Shown here piece by piece: positions 42,482 through 51,206 of a DNA stretch of 64,000 nucleotides (its first letter is position 1; every line of letters starts with the position of its first letter). Below the pieces are notes generated by a model. The model worked only from the letters and a program-made list of their open reading frames with translations, made no database searches and was not told the DNA's origin. The DNA comes from Verrucomicrobiota bacterium (lineage in GTDB: Bacteria > Verrucomicrobiota > Verrucomicrobiia > Chthoniobacterales > Terrimicrobiaceae). Where the stretch lies: contig JAPLTG010000032.1 of the NCBI GenBank assembly GCA_026398255.1, positions 124,001 to 188,000 of the forward strand, given 5' to 3'. The position numbers and the translations under genes were made by a program.

Positions 42482-44280
42482 CTGAACTCGAACGCATCCG
42501 CCACTCCGCTGCCCATGTCCTCGCCACGGCTATTCTGAAAATCTGGCCTGAGGCCCAATTTGCCGCCGGTCCGCCAGTCGAGAATGGCTTCTATTACGAT
42601 GTCGAATTGCCTCACCGCATCTCGCCCGAGGATTTCGCAAGGATCGAGGAGGAGATGAAAAAAGAGATCAAGGCGAACCATGTTTTTGAGCGGGTGGAAA
42701 TCTCCCGCGCCGACGCGATCGCCATGGCCGAGTGTGGGGAACTAGCCGCCCTCGCCACGCGGGGCACGCCCTCGAAATTCAAGCTCGATATCGTCCAAAA
42801 CATCCCCGAGGGCGAAACGATCACTCTGTTCCGTAACGGCGAATTCACCGATCTCTGCGCAGGGCCTCATGTGATGCGCACCGGCAACATCGGAGCGTTC
42901 AAACTCACGCACGTCGCCAGCGCCTACTACAAAGGCGACGAGCGCAACCCCCAACTCCAGCGCATCTACGGCACCGCCTTTAAAAATAAGACTGCGATGG
43001 AGGAATACTTCACGATGCTCGAAGAGGCCAAAAAACGGGACCATCGCAAGATCGGTGCCGAGATGGGCCTCTATGCCATCGATTCCGAATATGTCGGGCC
43101 CGGAATGCCGCTCTGGTTGCCGAAGGGCACCGTGCTTGTGGAGGAACTCGAGAAACTCGCCAAGGAGACCGAATTCGCCGGCGGTTATGTGCGGGTTCGC
43201 ACCCCGCATCTCGCCAAAGAGAAAATGTATAAAACCTCCGGCCACCTTCCTTACTACGCCGAGAGCATGTTTCCGCCGATGGAGTTGAAGGAAAGCGGCG
43301 AAGGTGAGGGGAGTGAGGCCGAGCGCTATTACCTCAAGGCGATGAATTGCCCGCATCACCATCGGATTTTTGCCGCCGAGCCGCGCAGCTACCGAGACCT
43401 CCCGCTTCGTTTGGCGGAATACGGTTGCTGCTACCGCTATGAGCAATCGGGGGAGCTTTTCGGTCTCATGCGCGTGCGTTCCCTCAACATGAACGACGCG
43501 CACATCTATTGCACCGAGGAGCAATTCGCAGAGGAATTCCGCGCGGTGAATGAGATGTATCTCCAATACTTCAAAGTCTTCGGACTCGAGAAATATCAGA
43601 TGCGATTCTCGACCCATGACCCCGAAAAGCTCGGTCAAAAATTCGTGGATGAACCGGAGCTATGGAAAAAAACCGAGGATATGGTCCGTCGCGTGCTGGT
43701 CGAGAGCGGTATCAATTTCATCGAGGTGCCAAACGAGGCCGCGTTTTATGGACCCAAGATCGATGTTCAGGTGTGGAGTGCGATCGGACGAGAGTTCACC
43801 ATCGCCACGAACCAGGTGGACTTCGCCGTGCCCGCCAAATTTGGCCTCCATTACCGCGATCGCGACAATACGGAGAAGACTCCTCTCTGCATCCACCGTG
43901 CTCCGCTGGGAACGCACGAGCGATTCATTGGCTTCCTCATCGAGCATTACGCCGGAAACTTCCCGCTCTGGCTCGCGCCGGAGCAAGTCCGTGTGATCAC
44001 TCTCAATGACGATCCCGCCTTGCTCGACTACGCAACCCCGATCCTCTCAAAACTTCGCGCCGGCATGGTTCGTGCCGAGGCGGATTTCGGGTCGGAACCT
44101 GTGAAGGCTAAAATCGCCGCTGCAGAAAAAGCCCGCGTTCACACGATGCTCGTCATTGGCCATCGTGATGTGGAAAACGGTCAGGTCAGCGTGCGACTTC
44201 ACGGTCAGGGAAATGTTGGTGCCAAGCTCGCATCCGAAGTTGTCGCCGACATCATGGAAAAAATCCGTCTCCGCGCCTGA
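42478..44280 (+). CDS. thrS: Threonyl-tRNA synthetase without TGS domain
   Basis: ThrS charges tRNA-Thr. The ATG at 42478 gives 600 aa that begin directly with the editing-domain segment IRHSAAHVLATAILKIWPEA. The ~60-residue TGS domain found in E. coli ThrS is absent. The class II core has MNCPHHHRIFAAEPRSYRDL, YEQSGELFGLMRVRSLNMND and HRAPLGTHERFIGFL. The anticodon-binding domain ends the protein. The MNCPHHH variant and the missing TGS resemble the shorter form known in cyanobacteria. An in-frame extension to 42361 overlaps the Trm112-like gene and has no TGS character. Confidence 0.94.
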   Translation: MTELERIRHSAAHVLATAILKIWPEAQFAAGPPVENGFYYDVELPHRISPEDFARIEEEMKKEIKANHVFERVEISRADAIAMAECGELAALATRGTPSKFKLDIVQNIPEGETITLFRNGEFTDLCAGPHVMRTGNIGAFKLTHVASAYYKGDERNPQLQRIYGTAFKNKTAMEEYFTMLEEAKKRDHRKIGAEMGLYAIDSEYVGPGMPLWLPKGTVLVEELEKLAKETEFAGGYVRVRTPHLAKEKMYKTSGHLPYYAESMFPPMELKESGEGEGSEAERYYLKAMNCPHHHRIFAAEPRSYRDLPLRLAEYGCCYRYEQSGELFGLMRVRSLNMNDAHIYCTEEQFAEEFRAVNEMYLQYFKVFGLEKYQMRFSTHDPEKLGQKFVDEPELWKKTEDMVRRVLVESGINFIEVPNEAAFYGPKIDVQVWSAIGREFTIATNQVDFAVPAKFGLHYRDRDNTEKTPLCIHRAPLGTHERFIGFLIEHYAGNFPLWLAPEQVRVITLNDDPALLDYATPILSKLRAGMVRAEADFGSEPVKAKIAAAEKARVHTMLVIGHRDVENGQVSVRLHGQGNVGAKLASEVVADIMEKIRLRA

Positions 44281-44288
44281 GGGGGCGA

Positions 44289-46700
44289 TCAGCGCGAGGA
44301 GGGCTTCTGAGCCTTCCCGCCGGGAAGGAGTTGGATTTTCGGAATGATTTTCGGTCGCCAATGGGGATCGGAGATCGTCCCGTCGGAGTGGTATTCCAGC
44401 AGCTTGCTGACTGGGAAAAATACCAAGCCGGGAATTCCCTGAGCGTTGATTCGCATGCTCATGTCGAGACCGCCGGTGAGGAAGTAAATGTCGCCATATC
44501 CAAGCATTGAAAATCCAGTCCCCGCGATTTCGATATTGGGCGTGCTGACTTTTTTGTGAGCAACCGTGAAGTCGGCGGTGGCGAATCGAGCGGTGTTGTA
44601 AACGACGCCGGGAATAATGCTCCCGAGGATCGCCGAGAAGGGTCCGAAAACAGGAATCGCAAAAACATTTCCATCCTCGATCCGGAGTTTTCCACTTCCC
44701 ACCATGTTTTCCTCGTCGCCCATGCGGGCCTCGAATCCGTATTCGCCGCTGATCACGCCCTTTGAGTCGTCGTAGTCGAAATAAAGATTGGTGAGCTTCG
44801 CGAAATTCACACGGGAAAGTGTGGCGTTCGTGCTGAAGACACGATTTGTGGGGTCCAAAGAAACAATGGCCTTCACGCCAACTTCCCCACCGAAAAGTTC
44901 CGCTTCATGGATGTTCGCCACGACCTTATTCGCGATCACATCGACTTTGGCCTTGGTATTTCCAAAGGTAAGTGTTTTTCCGAGGAGTTCGTAGTTCATC
45001 CCGCCAGGCGCCGAGATGTTGATTTTTAGGTCGTTTTTCAAGGGATCCTTCATATGGACCTTGCCTTCGACCTTCACTTGGGGAGCGCTGCGGAACCGGT
45101 AGGGGCGAATGGTTTCAGCAATTCGAGGGTCGATCCACATCAGCACATCCACGGGGACCAAAGTGGAAACGATATCTTTCAATCGAACCTCCTTGCGGCC
45201 GACATCGTAGTCGAACGAGCCGGTGCCGCGTCCTTTGCCTGTGTTGATGATCAGGTTTTTGTAGGTCAGGCATTCATCGGCGATCACGACATCGGCGACT
45301 CCCGAGTCGATCCATGCGCCGCGGTTGGCGGTGCGGCCGAGCTTGAGGTGGGCATTTCCCGAGATCGAGGGAAAGTCCAACCGCGCCCCGCGCAGCGAAG
45401 CGGAGATCTGCGGTAGATCCTCGAATTCCATATTCACCAGAAACGCCCGGGTGTTCTTGTCAAAGAGGTCGGCAAGATCACTCGGGGGAATCGTCGTGTG
45501 GGCATTCAGCCTGTAATCTCCCGGGCCTGCCCAGAGGATTGCCGAAAGCTCTCCGCGCTTGGCCGTGGCATGGATGTCGCGTGCGTAAAAGAGTCCATTC
45601 TTCCAAGAGAAGTGGAGCCCAAGATCGGCAAGTTCCAGTTTTCCAAATTCAAATTTGGGGGCAAAAAACTCTCCTGTGGCCGTGATTCTGACGGGGTCGG
45701 TGAGGGTATTGCCTTTGATATCGATGCTCAGGCGTGGCGCTGAGGGGAATTTCAACTTGGACATCGCCCCTCCGTCTCCCGCGATGGATGTCAGCAACGG
45801 CTTGATGCTGAGGCTCGAAAGGAGGGAGGCGTTGAGGTTGCCATGGGTTTTGTCCCATTCCGCCGAAACCTGCAAAGCCCCCTTCGCGTCGTTGATTCGA
45901 AAAACAGGGATGCGCAGACGGTGGTCTGTGTATTTTCCGCGAATTTCCACGCTTTGGATTTCGAGGTCTTGGTTTCGAATCACCGGAGAGGTGAGTTCGA
46001 AACTTGGAATTTGGAACTCCGAGGGATTGGCGGCATCGATTTCAAAGTGCGCACTAAGAAGAGGCAGACCCGATGGAAACGAGGATTTCCTCAGGGCGGC
46101 TAGAATTTTTTCAAGGAGTTCTTTTGGCAACAACGGCCCTTTGGCGGGATCGGCTACGGGCGGCTTGAATTCGAGCGGATTCAGAATCTCACCGGTCAAC
46201 CGGATGCGCAGGCACTCTACCGTGGCGTCGAGTTGGCTCACGCGAAGCCGGTCACCGAGAACGATGATGCTCGCAAAAATCTCCCTCACCTCAAAGCGTG
46301 GGGAGTTTTCCTCTTGGGCAAGTGGAATGGAGGCGTCGGCTCTCACCAGCGTGAGGGTATCGACAACAATCTGGCGGTTCATCAGGGCGCTGAGATTGAG
46401 CGAAATCTCGAATCGATTGATTTTCGCCAGCAGGCGGTCGGGATTGTCCTTTTGGCGAAGGGAGACATTTGTTGCAACCAAGCCGTTGAAGGGATCGAGG
46501 AGGAGTTTGCCGATGCGAACTTCGAGAGCCGGCGTGCTCAAGGCCTGCTCCAAAGCCTCCCTCGCGCCGAAGCCGATACCGGTCGTGCGAAGAATGTAGA
46601 GGGAGAGGGGAACTCCCGCAAAAACGAGGACTATCCCGAGGCGGACCGCGAATTGAAAAAGATGGTAGATGGCTGGATGAACCCTCATCGGCAAGGTCAC
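44289..46700 (-). CDS. Large AsmA/TamB-like envelope protein
   Basis: This 803-aa protein has one N-terminal membrane helix (residues ~14-34) followed by a long beta-rich periplasmic region. The C-terminus reads SGKLRIEDGNVFAIPVFGPF and then a SILG-IIPGVVYNTARF stretch, a pattern seen in large AsmA-like proteins. It probably takes part in lipid transport or envelope maintenance. It is the second AsmA-like protein in the window (with 7277-8722). The start overlaps the priA stop by ATGA, and it is convergent with thrS eight bases away. Function is inferred from fold only. Confidence 0.65.
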   Translation of the reverse strand: MTLPMRVHPAIYHLFQFAVRLGIVLVFAGVPLSLYILRTTGIGFGAREALEQALSTPALEVRIGKLLLDPFNGLVATNVSLRQKDNPDRLLAKINRFEISLNLSALMNRQIVVDTLTLVRADASIPLAQEENSPRFEVREIFASIIVLGDRLRVSQLDATVECLRIRLTGEILNPLEFKPPVADPAKGPLLPKELLEKILAALRKSSFPSGLPLLSAHFEIDAANPSEFQIPSFELTSPVIRNQDLEIQSVEIRGKYTDHRLRIPVFRINDAKGALQVSAEWDKTHGNLNASLLSSLSIKPLLTSIAGDGGAMSKLKFPSAPRLSIDIKGNTLTDPVRITATGEFFAPKFEFGKLELADLGLHFSWKNGLFYARDIHATAKRGELSAILWAGPGDYRLNAHTTIPPSDLADLFDKNTRAFLVNMEFEDLPQISASLRGARLDFPSISGNAHLKLGRTANRGAWIDSGVADVVIADECLTYKNLIINTGKGRGTGSFDYDVGRKEVRLKDIVSTLVPVDVLMWIDPRIAETIRPYRFRSAPQVKVEGKVHMKDPLKNDLKINISAPGGMNYELLGKTLTFGNTKAKVDVIANKVVANIHEAELFGGEVGVKAIVSLDPTNRVFSTNATLSRVNFAKLTNLYFDYDDSKGVISGEYGFEARMGDEENMVGSGKLRIEDGNVFAIPVFGPFSAILGSIIPGVVYNTARFATADFTVAHKKVSTPNIEIAGTGFSMLGYGDIYFLTGGLDMSMRINAQGIPGLVFFPVSKLLEYHSDGTISDPHWRPKIIPKIQLLPGGKAQKPSSR

Positions 46701-48907
46701 ATAAGATGCAGGGGATCGATATCCACAGCGACAAAAACATCCTCGGGCATCGGCAAGGCATCCAAAACGCCGCGTGCCAATCGAGCGAGTCGCATCGAGG
46801 AGGACCCACGAAGCGAGACTTGAAAGCGATAGTAGGTCTTGGCTTTTTCGAGCGGGGCGGGAACTCCCTCGCCGACGAGAATTCCCTCCGGGGCGGCGGC
46901 TTTGAGTTTTCTCGAAAGCGTGATGGCGGAAAACTCGACCCGTTCGAGCATCGTTCCCCGGAGTGTGATCATGGCCATCTTGCCGAAGGGCGGGTAGCCG
47001 AAGCTTCGGCGAAATTCCATTTCCTGCTCCATGAAGCCCTCGAAGTCATGGTGACGGGCGAATTGAATCGAGGGGCTGAACGGCGTGAAGGTTTGAACAT
47101 ACACCTCGCCTTCCATCTCACCGCGCCCGGCGCGTCCAGCGACTTGGGTGAGGAGTTGGAATGTTCGCTCGCCTGCCCGGAAGTCGGGGATGTGAAGGCC
47201 GAGGTCGGCGTTGACGATGCCGACGAGAGTGACATTTGGAAAATGCAGGCCCTTGGCGATCATTTGGGTGCCAACGAGAATGTCGATGCGACCTTCTTTG
47301 AAGGCCCCGAGGGTCTCTCGGTAGGCCTCTTTGCGAGTCATCGAATCGGCATCCATGCGGGCGATTCGAGCTTTTGGAAAAATCCGCTGGAGAGCCTCCT
47401 CGACTTTTTGAGTGCCAGTGCCCGCATGGCGAATTCGGGGATCCGAGCATTTGGGGCAGGACTTGGGGGCGCGTTGGTTGTGGCCGCAGATGTGGCAGAC
47501 GAGTCGTTCCGCCGCACGGTGGTAAGTGAGCGAGACACTGCAGTTGTTGCATTCGCAGACATGGCCGCAGGCTTCACAGATCATCGAGGTGGAAAATCCC
47601 CGGCGGTTCAGAAAAAGGATTGTTTGCTCGCCCTTCTGGATTCTCCCCTCGATCGCTTCGCGCAGAGGTTTGGACAAAATTCCGCCTCCTGGATCATTGC
47701 GGGCAGGACGCCGGAGATCGACCACACGCACGACGGGCATGCTTTTGTCATCGACTCGCTGGTTGAGTCGCACGAGTCGGTATTTTCCAGATTGGGCATT
47801 GTGCCAACTCTCGAGCGAGGGGGTGGCGCTGCCGAGGATGACGGCGGCTTTTTCCCGACTGGCGCGCAGGACGGCCATGTCGCGGGCATTGTAGCGGGGG
47901 GCTTCGTCCTGCTTGTAGGACGACTCGTGCTCTTCATCGATGATGATCACGCCGGGATTTTCCACTGGCGCGAAAATCGAACTTCTCGCACCGATCACCA
48001 CTCGGGCATGGCCGGTGTGGATTTTGTGCCACTCGTCGTGGCGCTCCCCCTCCGAAAGGTGGCTGTGCAGAACGGCGATTCGGTCTTGGATGTCGGCAAA
48101 GCGGGATTTGAAGCGTTCCACGGTTTGAGGAGTCAGGGCGATTTCAGGAACGAGAACCAAGGCGGTTTTGCCTGCATCCAGCGAGTGCCGGATAGCGCGG
48201 AGGTAGATTTCCGTTTTTCCCGACCCGGTCACCCCAAAGAGCAAAATGGGTCGGCTGGGATTCGTCATTTCCTCAACGACGACTTTCATGGCCGCTTCCT
48301 GCTCTGTGTTGAGCGTCAACTCGGCGCCAGACACATATTGCTCCGCATGGGGATTCCGAGCCACCACCGAGGCTTCGATCGCGACGAAACCATGTTTTTC
48401 CAGTGTTCGAAAAACAGCCTCACTGACTCCTGAAAGATTGGCGGCCTTGGTGACGGCGAGAGGTTTTCCGGCATCGATCAATACCCGCAAGGCATCGGCC
48501 TGCCTCGGCGCGCGGATGGCGATTTTCTCAAGCTCCGATTCGGTGAATTCCCGGGCGAGGCGGACTGTGTTTTGTTTTTTTGCAGTGACGCGTCCATCCC
48601 TCACGGCCACTGGCAGGACGCTGCAGACGGCTGTTTCCAATGGACAGCAGTAGTAGTCGGCCATCCAGTAAGCCAGCTCGAGCAAGGCTGGGCGGATCAT
48701 CGGGCGCTCGTCCATGAGATCCGTGATGTCTTTGACGCTGGTGAATTCACACGCATCGAGCAATTCGATAACGGTTCCAGCGAGCAGGCGGGTGCGGACG
48801 GGGATTTTGACACGGGAGCCGACGGCGATTTTCGAACTCATCGCCTCCGGCACCCGGTAATCCAGTATTTTTCCAGCCGCCTGATCAGGCAGCACACGCG
48901 CAAACAT
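46697..48907 (-). CDS. priA: Primosomal replication restart helicase PriA
   Basis: PriA reloads the replisome at stalled forks. From the ATG at 48907 it has 736 aa. The 3'-DNA-binding domain begins FARVLPDQAAGKILDYRVPE. The helicase core has LFGVTGSGKTEIYLRAI, IDEEHESSYKQDEAPRYNARD and GTQMIAKGLHFPNVTLVG. The zinc region between its motifs has eight cysteines (CEACGHVCECNNCSVSL and later CHICG, CPKC). An upstream ATG at 48997 adds 30 residues without family character, so I prefer 48907. It overlaps the AsmA-like gene downstream. Confidence 0.94.
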   Translation of the reverse strand: MFARVLPDQAAGKILDYRVPEAMSSKIAVGSRVKIPVRTRLLAGTVIELLDACEFTSVKDITDLMDERPMIRPALLELAYWMADYYCCPLETAVCSVLPVAVRDGRVTAKKQNTVRLAREFTESELEKIAIRAPRQADALRVLIDAGKPLAVTKAANLSGVSEAVFRTLEKHGFVAIEASVVARNPHAEQYVSGAELTLNTEQEAAMKVVVEEMTNPSRPILLFGVTGSGKTEIYLRAIRHSLDAGKTALVLVPEIALTPQTVERFKSRFADIQDRIAVLHSHLSEGERHDEWHKIHTGHARVVIGARSSIFAPVENPGVIIIDEEHESSYKQDEAPRYNARDMAVLRASREKAAVILGSATPSLESWHNAQSGKYRLVRLNQRVDDKSMPVVRVVDLRRPARNDPGGGILSKPLREAIEGRIQKGEQTILFLNRRGFSTSMICEACGHVCECNNCSVSLTYHRAAERLVCHICGHNQRAPKSCPKCSDPRIRHAGTGTQKVEEALQRIFPKARIARMDADSMTRKEAYRETLGAFKEGRIDILVGTQMIAKGLHFPNVTLVGIVNADLGLHIPDFRAGERTFQLLTQVAGRAGRGEMEGEVYVQTFTPFSPSIQFARHHDFEGFMEQEMEFRRSFGYPPFGKMAMITLRGTMLERVEFSAITLSRKLKAAAPEGILVGEGVPAPLEKAKTYYRFQVSLRGSSSMRLARLARGVLDALPMPEDVFVAVDIDPLHLM

Positions 48908-48995
48908 GCGAGGACTATTCCCCTCATCGGGCGTGGCCTCAAGCCCCGTCGCAGGGCTTGACTGTGATTCATGCGACTCGGATAAATGCGGGTCC

Positions 48996-49502
48996 ATGAC
49001 TGCAATTGAGATCTTTGGACGCCTGTCCGTTCCTCGTGCGACGGGAATTTTAAACTGGCTCTACGAAAACGACCGAGAAGCTTACCGCAGCTGCGCTGGC
49101 ATGCTCGCCACGCGACGCAAGTTGCGTCCGGTCTTTGTGGAGCGCAAACCCCGCGATGAGCGGAATCTTTGGATCCGCGAGGCCCTGACCAAGTCATCCA
49201 ACGCCGATCTCACTCTCGAGACTCTGCAAATTTGGGTTCTTGGAAAAAACGAACGCTTGGTTTGTGATTTTCTGGATGCGCTTGGGATCAAGCACGACGG
49301 AAAAGGGCTGATCGACGAATTGCCCGCCGAGCCAGACGCAAAGATGGTTTCGGCGGCTGTCGATGCCATCCTGGCCAAATACTCGCCCGAGGATGTCTGG
49401 ATTTATCTCCATCTCTTCGCCGGGATGGATACGGCGTGGCCTCATCTCAAGGGTCTTCTCATAACTCATCCGGCCTTTGCTCCCGAAGCTCTCGCGGCCT
49501 GA
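48996..49502 (+). CDS. Conserved-looking hypothetical protein, 168 aa
   Basis: I do not recognise a family. The 168-aa protein is mostly helical, with no signal peptide or membrane segment. The start FGRLSVPRATGILNWLYEND and a middle section rich in Arg and Lys (RRKLRPVFVERKPRDERNLW) suggest a soluble, possibly nucleic-acid- or protein-binding domain. The end KYSPEDVWIYLHLFAGMDT is conserved in style. The ATG at 48996 shares bases with the alternative priA ATG on the other strand. It is followed by gmhA after three bases and is probably cotranscribed with it. Confidence 0.6.
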   Translation: MTAIEIFGRLSVPRATGILNWLYENDREAYRSCAGMLATRRKLRPVFVERKPRDERNLWIREALTKSSNADLTLETLQIWVLGKNERLVCDFLDALGIKHDGKGLIDELPAEPDAKMVSAAVDAILAKYSPEDVWIYLHLFAGMDTAWPHLKGLLITHPAFAPEALAA

Positions 49503-49505
49503 TTC

Positions 49506-50072
49506 ATGAGTCCGTTTTCCGAATCCCTGCGCGATGCCTTGGTGGTTTTCGAGTCTCTTCGTCCTCTCGAACCCAAAGTCGTGGAAGCCGCTGATCTGGT
49601 TCTCGCGTGCCTGAAGTCGGGTCGAAAGTTGCTCCTCTGCGGCAATGGCGGCAGCGCGGCGGACAGTTCACACATCGCTACGGAATTTACCTGCCGTTTT
49701 CAAGACGACCGCCGCCCCTATCCAGCCATCTCGCTGGTGTCTGACGGTGGACTGCTCACTGCGATCGGGAACGACTATGTTTTTCAGGACATCTTCGCGC
49801 GTCAGGTCCAAGCCTTCGGAAAAGCCGGCGATGTTCTCATCGCGCTCTCAACGAGCGGAAAATCGCGGAATGTTCTTTCAGCAATCGAGGAGGCGAAACG
49901 GCTCGGGGTTAAAAGCATCGTCCTTCTCGGCAAGGGCGGGGGATTCACTAAAGGCGCCGGCGATATCGAACTTCTCGTTCAAGGCACCGTGACGGCGAGG
50001 ATTCAGGAAGCTCACAAATTCCTCCTTCACGCGATTTGTGAACTGGTTGAGCCCGGCCTCGAAAAGGCATGA
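49506..50072 (+). CDS. gmhA: Phosphoheptose isomerase
   Basis: GmhA converts sedoheptulose 7-phosphate to D-glycero-manno-heptose 7-phosphate for the lipopolysaccharide core. The 188-aa SIS-domain protein has LLLCGNGGSAADSSHIATEF at about residues 38-57, LIALSTSGKSRNVLSAIEEA, and the C-terminal IQEAHKFLLHAICELVE with the active-site His. The stop overlaps the prepilin peptidase start as ATGA. Length matches the family. The related DiaA protein is similar, but the heptose-type motif pattern fits GmhA better. Confidence 0.9.
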   Translation: MSPFSESLRDALVVFESLRPLEPKVVEAADLVLACLKSGRKLLLCGNGGSAADSSHIATEFTCRFQDDRRPYPAISLVSDGGLLTAIGNDYVFQDIFARQVQAFGKAGDVLIALSTSGKSRNVLSAIEEAKRLGVKSIVLLGKGGGFTKGAGDIELLVQGTVTARIQEAHKFLLHAICELVEPGLEKA

Positions 50073-51169
50073 CCATTCTTCTCGCGGTTTTCGCCGCCGT
50101 GCTGGGTGCGGTGACGGGATCGTTTTTGAATGCCTGCATCCATCGGATGCCACGAGGGGTGAGCCTGCTGAATCCGAAAAGATCGTTCTGCCCCGCCTGC
50201 GAAAAAACCATCCCGTGGTATGAAAACCTCCCTGTGGTGAGCTGGGTTTTTCTTCGTGGCAAATGCTCGGGATGCGGCGCAACGATTTCCTTCCGATACC
50301 CGCTGGTCGAGCTTTTGACTGCTGGCCTCTTTTTGGCGCTCTGGCTGAAATTCGGTTTTCCCCTGGGAATGGCCTATTTCGCCTTCGCCGCGCTTCTGCT
50401 GGCGGCGACTTTCATCGACTTCGAGCATTTCATTATTCCTGATGAAATCACGCTCGGAGGTTCTGCGTTGGGAGTTTTTCTGTGCGCGGTGATTCCTGAG
50501 CTGATGGGCACTTCATCTCGAATGGTCGCCATGGGTTGGTCGATTTTCGGGGCGCTCGCGGGGTTTGCTGCCGTTTTTCTGATCGTGGAATTGGGGAAGA
50601 TCGCCTTCGGTCGCATTCGCCACCGGTTTGCAGAGCCTGAGCCATTTCGCTGGGTGTGTGATGGCGAATCTGTAACTTTTTCCATCACTGGAGAAACGCT
50701 GGATTGGCGGGATGTTTTTTCTCGCAAGAAGGACAAACTGGTTGTGGCTCTTGAAGGCCCTGCGTTGCTCGACGGAGAGACGATTTCCCCGCGTCGGCTG
50801 GAGTTTTTTTATGACCGTGTCTTGTTGGATGGTCAGCCGCGAAGTTTGGAAACCATCTCGCACATCGAGGGGCAAATGTCCTCCGTTGTCATTCCCCGCG
50901 AGGCGATGGGTTTCGGGGATGTGAAATTCATGGCGTGTATCGGGGCGTTCCTCGGTTGGCAGGGGGCGCTATTCGCGCTCTTTGCTGGATCGATCGTCGG
51001 TTCCCTCGCCGGGGTGGCCGGGCTGTTTCTCGCGAAGGACCGGGCTGGTGTGCGCTTGCCCTTCGGGCCGTTCTTGGCGATAGGGGCTTTGATTTGGCTC
51101 TTTGGAGGCGCGCTGGTTTTTGATTGGTATTTACGGCTTATCGCCGGTTTTGTGGGTTCGTTTTTTTGA
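50069..51169 (+). CDS. pilD: Prepilin peptidase (A24) with internal insertion
   Basis: This membrane aspartyl protease cleaves and N-methylates type IV prepilins or type II secretion pseudopilins. The N-terminal methylase region has GSFLNACIHRMPRG and two zinc pairs (Cys41-x2-Cys44 and GKCSGC). DFEHFIIPDEITLG and GFGDVKFMACIGAFLGWQ carry the two catalytic Asp residues. Between these blocks, residues ~185-285 form a hydrophilic insertion (for example EPFRWVCDGESVTFSITGE) that normal ~270-aa members lack, making the protein 366 aa. Pilin and assembly genes are not in the window. Confidence 0.88.
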   Translation: MTILLAVFAAVLGAVTGSFLNACIHRMPRGVSLLNPKRSFCPACEKTIPWYENLPVVSWVFLRGKCSGCGATISFRYPLVELLTAGLFLALWLKFGFPLGMAYFAFAALLLAATFIDFEHFIIPDEITLGGSALGVFLCAVIPELMGTSSRMVAMGWSIFGALAGFAAVFLIVELGKIAFGRIRHRFAEPEPFRWVCDGESVTFSITGETLDWRDVFSRKKDKLVVALEGPALLDGETISPRRLEFFYDRVLLDGQPRSLETISHIEGQMSSVVIPREAMGFGDVKFMACIGAFLGWQGALFALFAGSIVGSLAGVAGLFLAKDRAGVRLPFGPFLAIGALIWLFGGALVFDWYLRLIAGFVGSFF

Positions 51170-51206
51170 GTCCCACTGCGTCCCAAGCTGTGTAGTTTGA
51201 ACCTGT

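Noticed and set aside
46706-48433. 575-aa plus-strand open frame
   Set aside because: It is antisense to priA and shows only reverse-frame composition.
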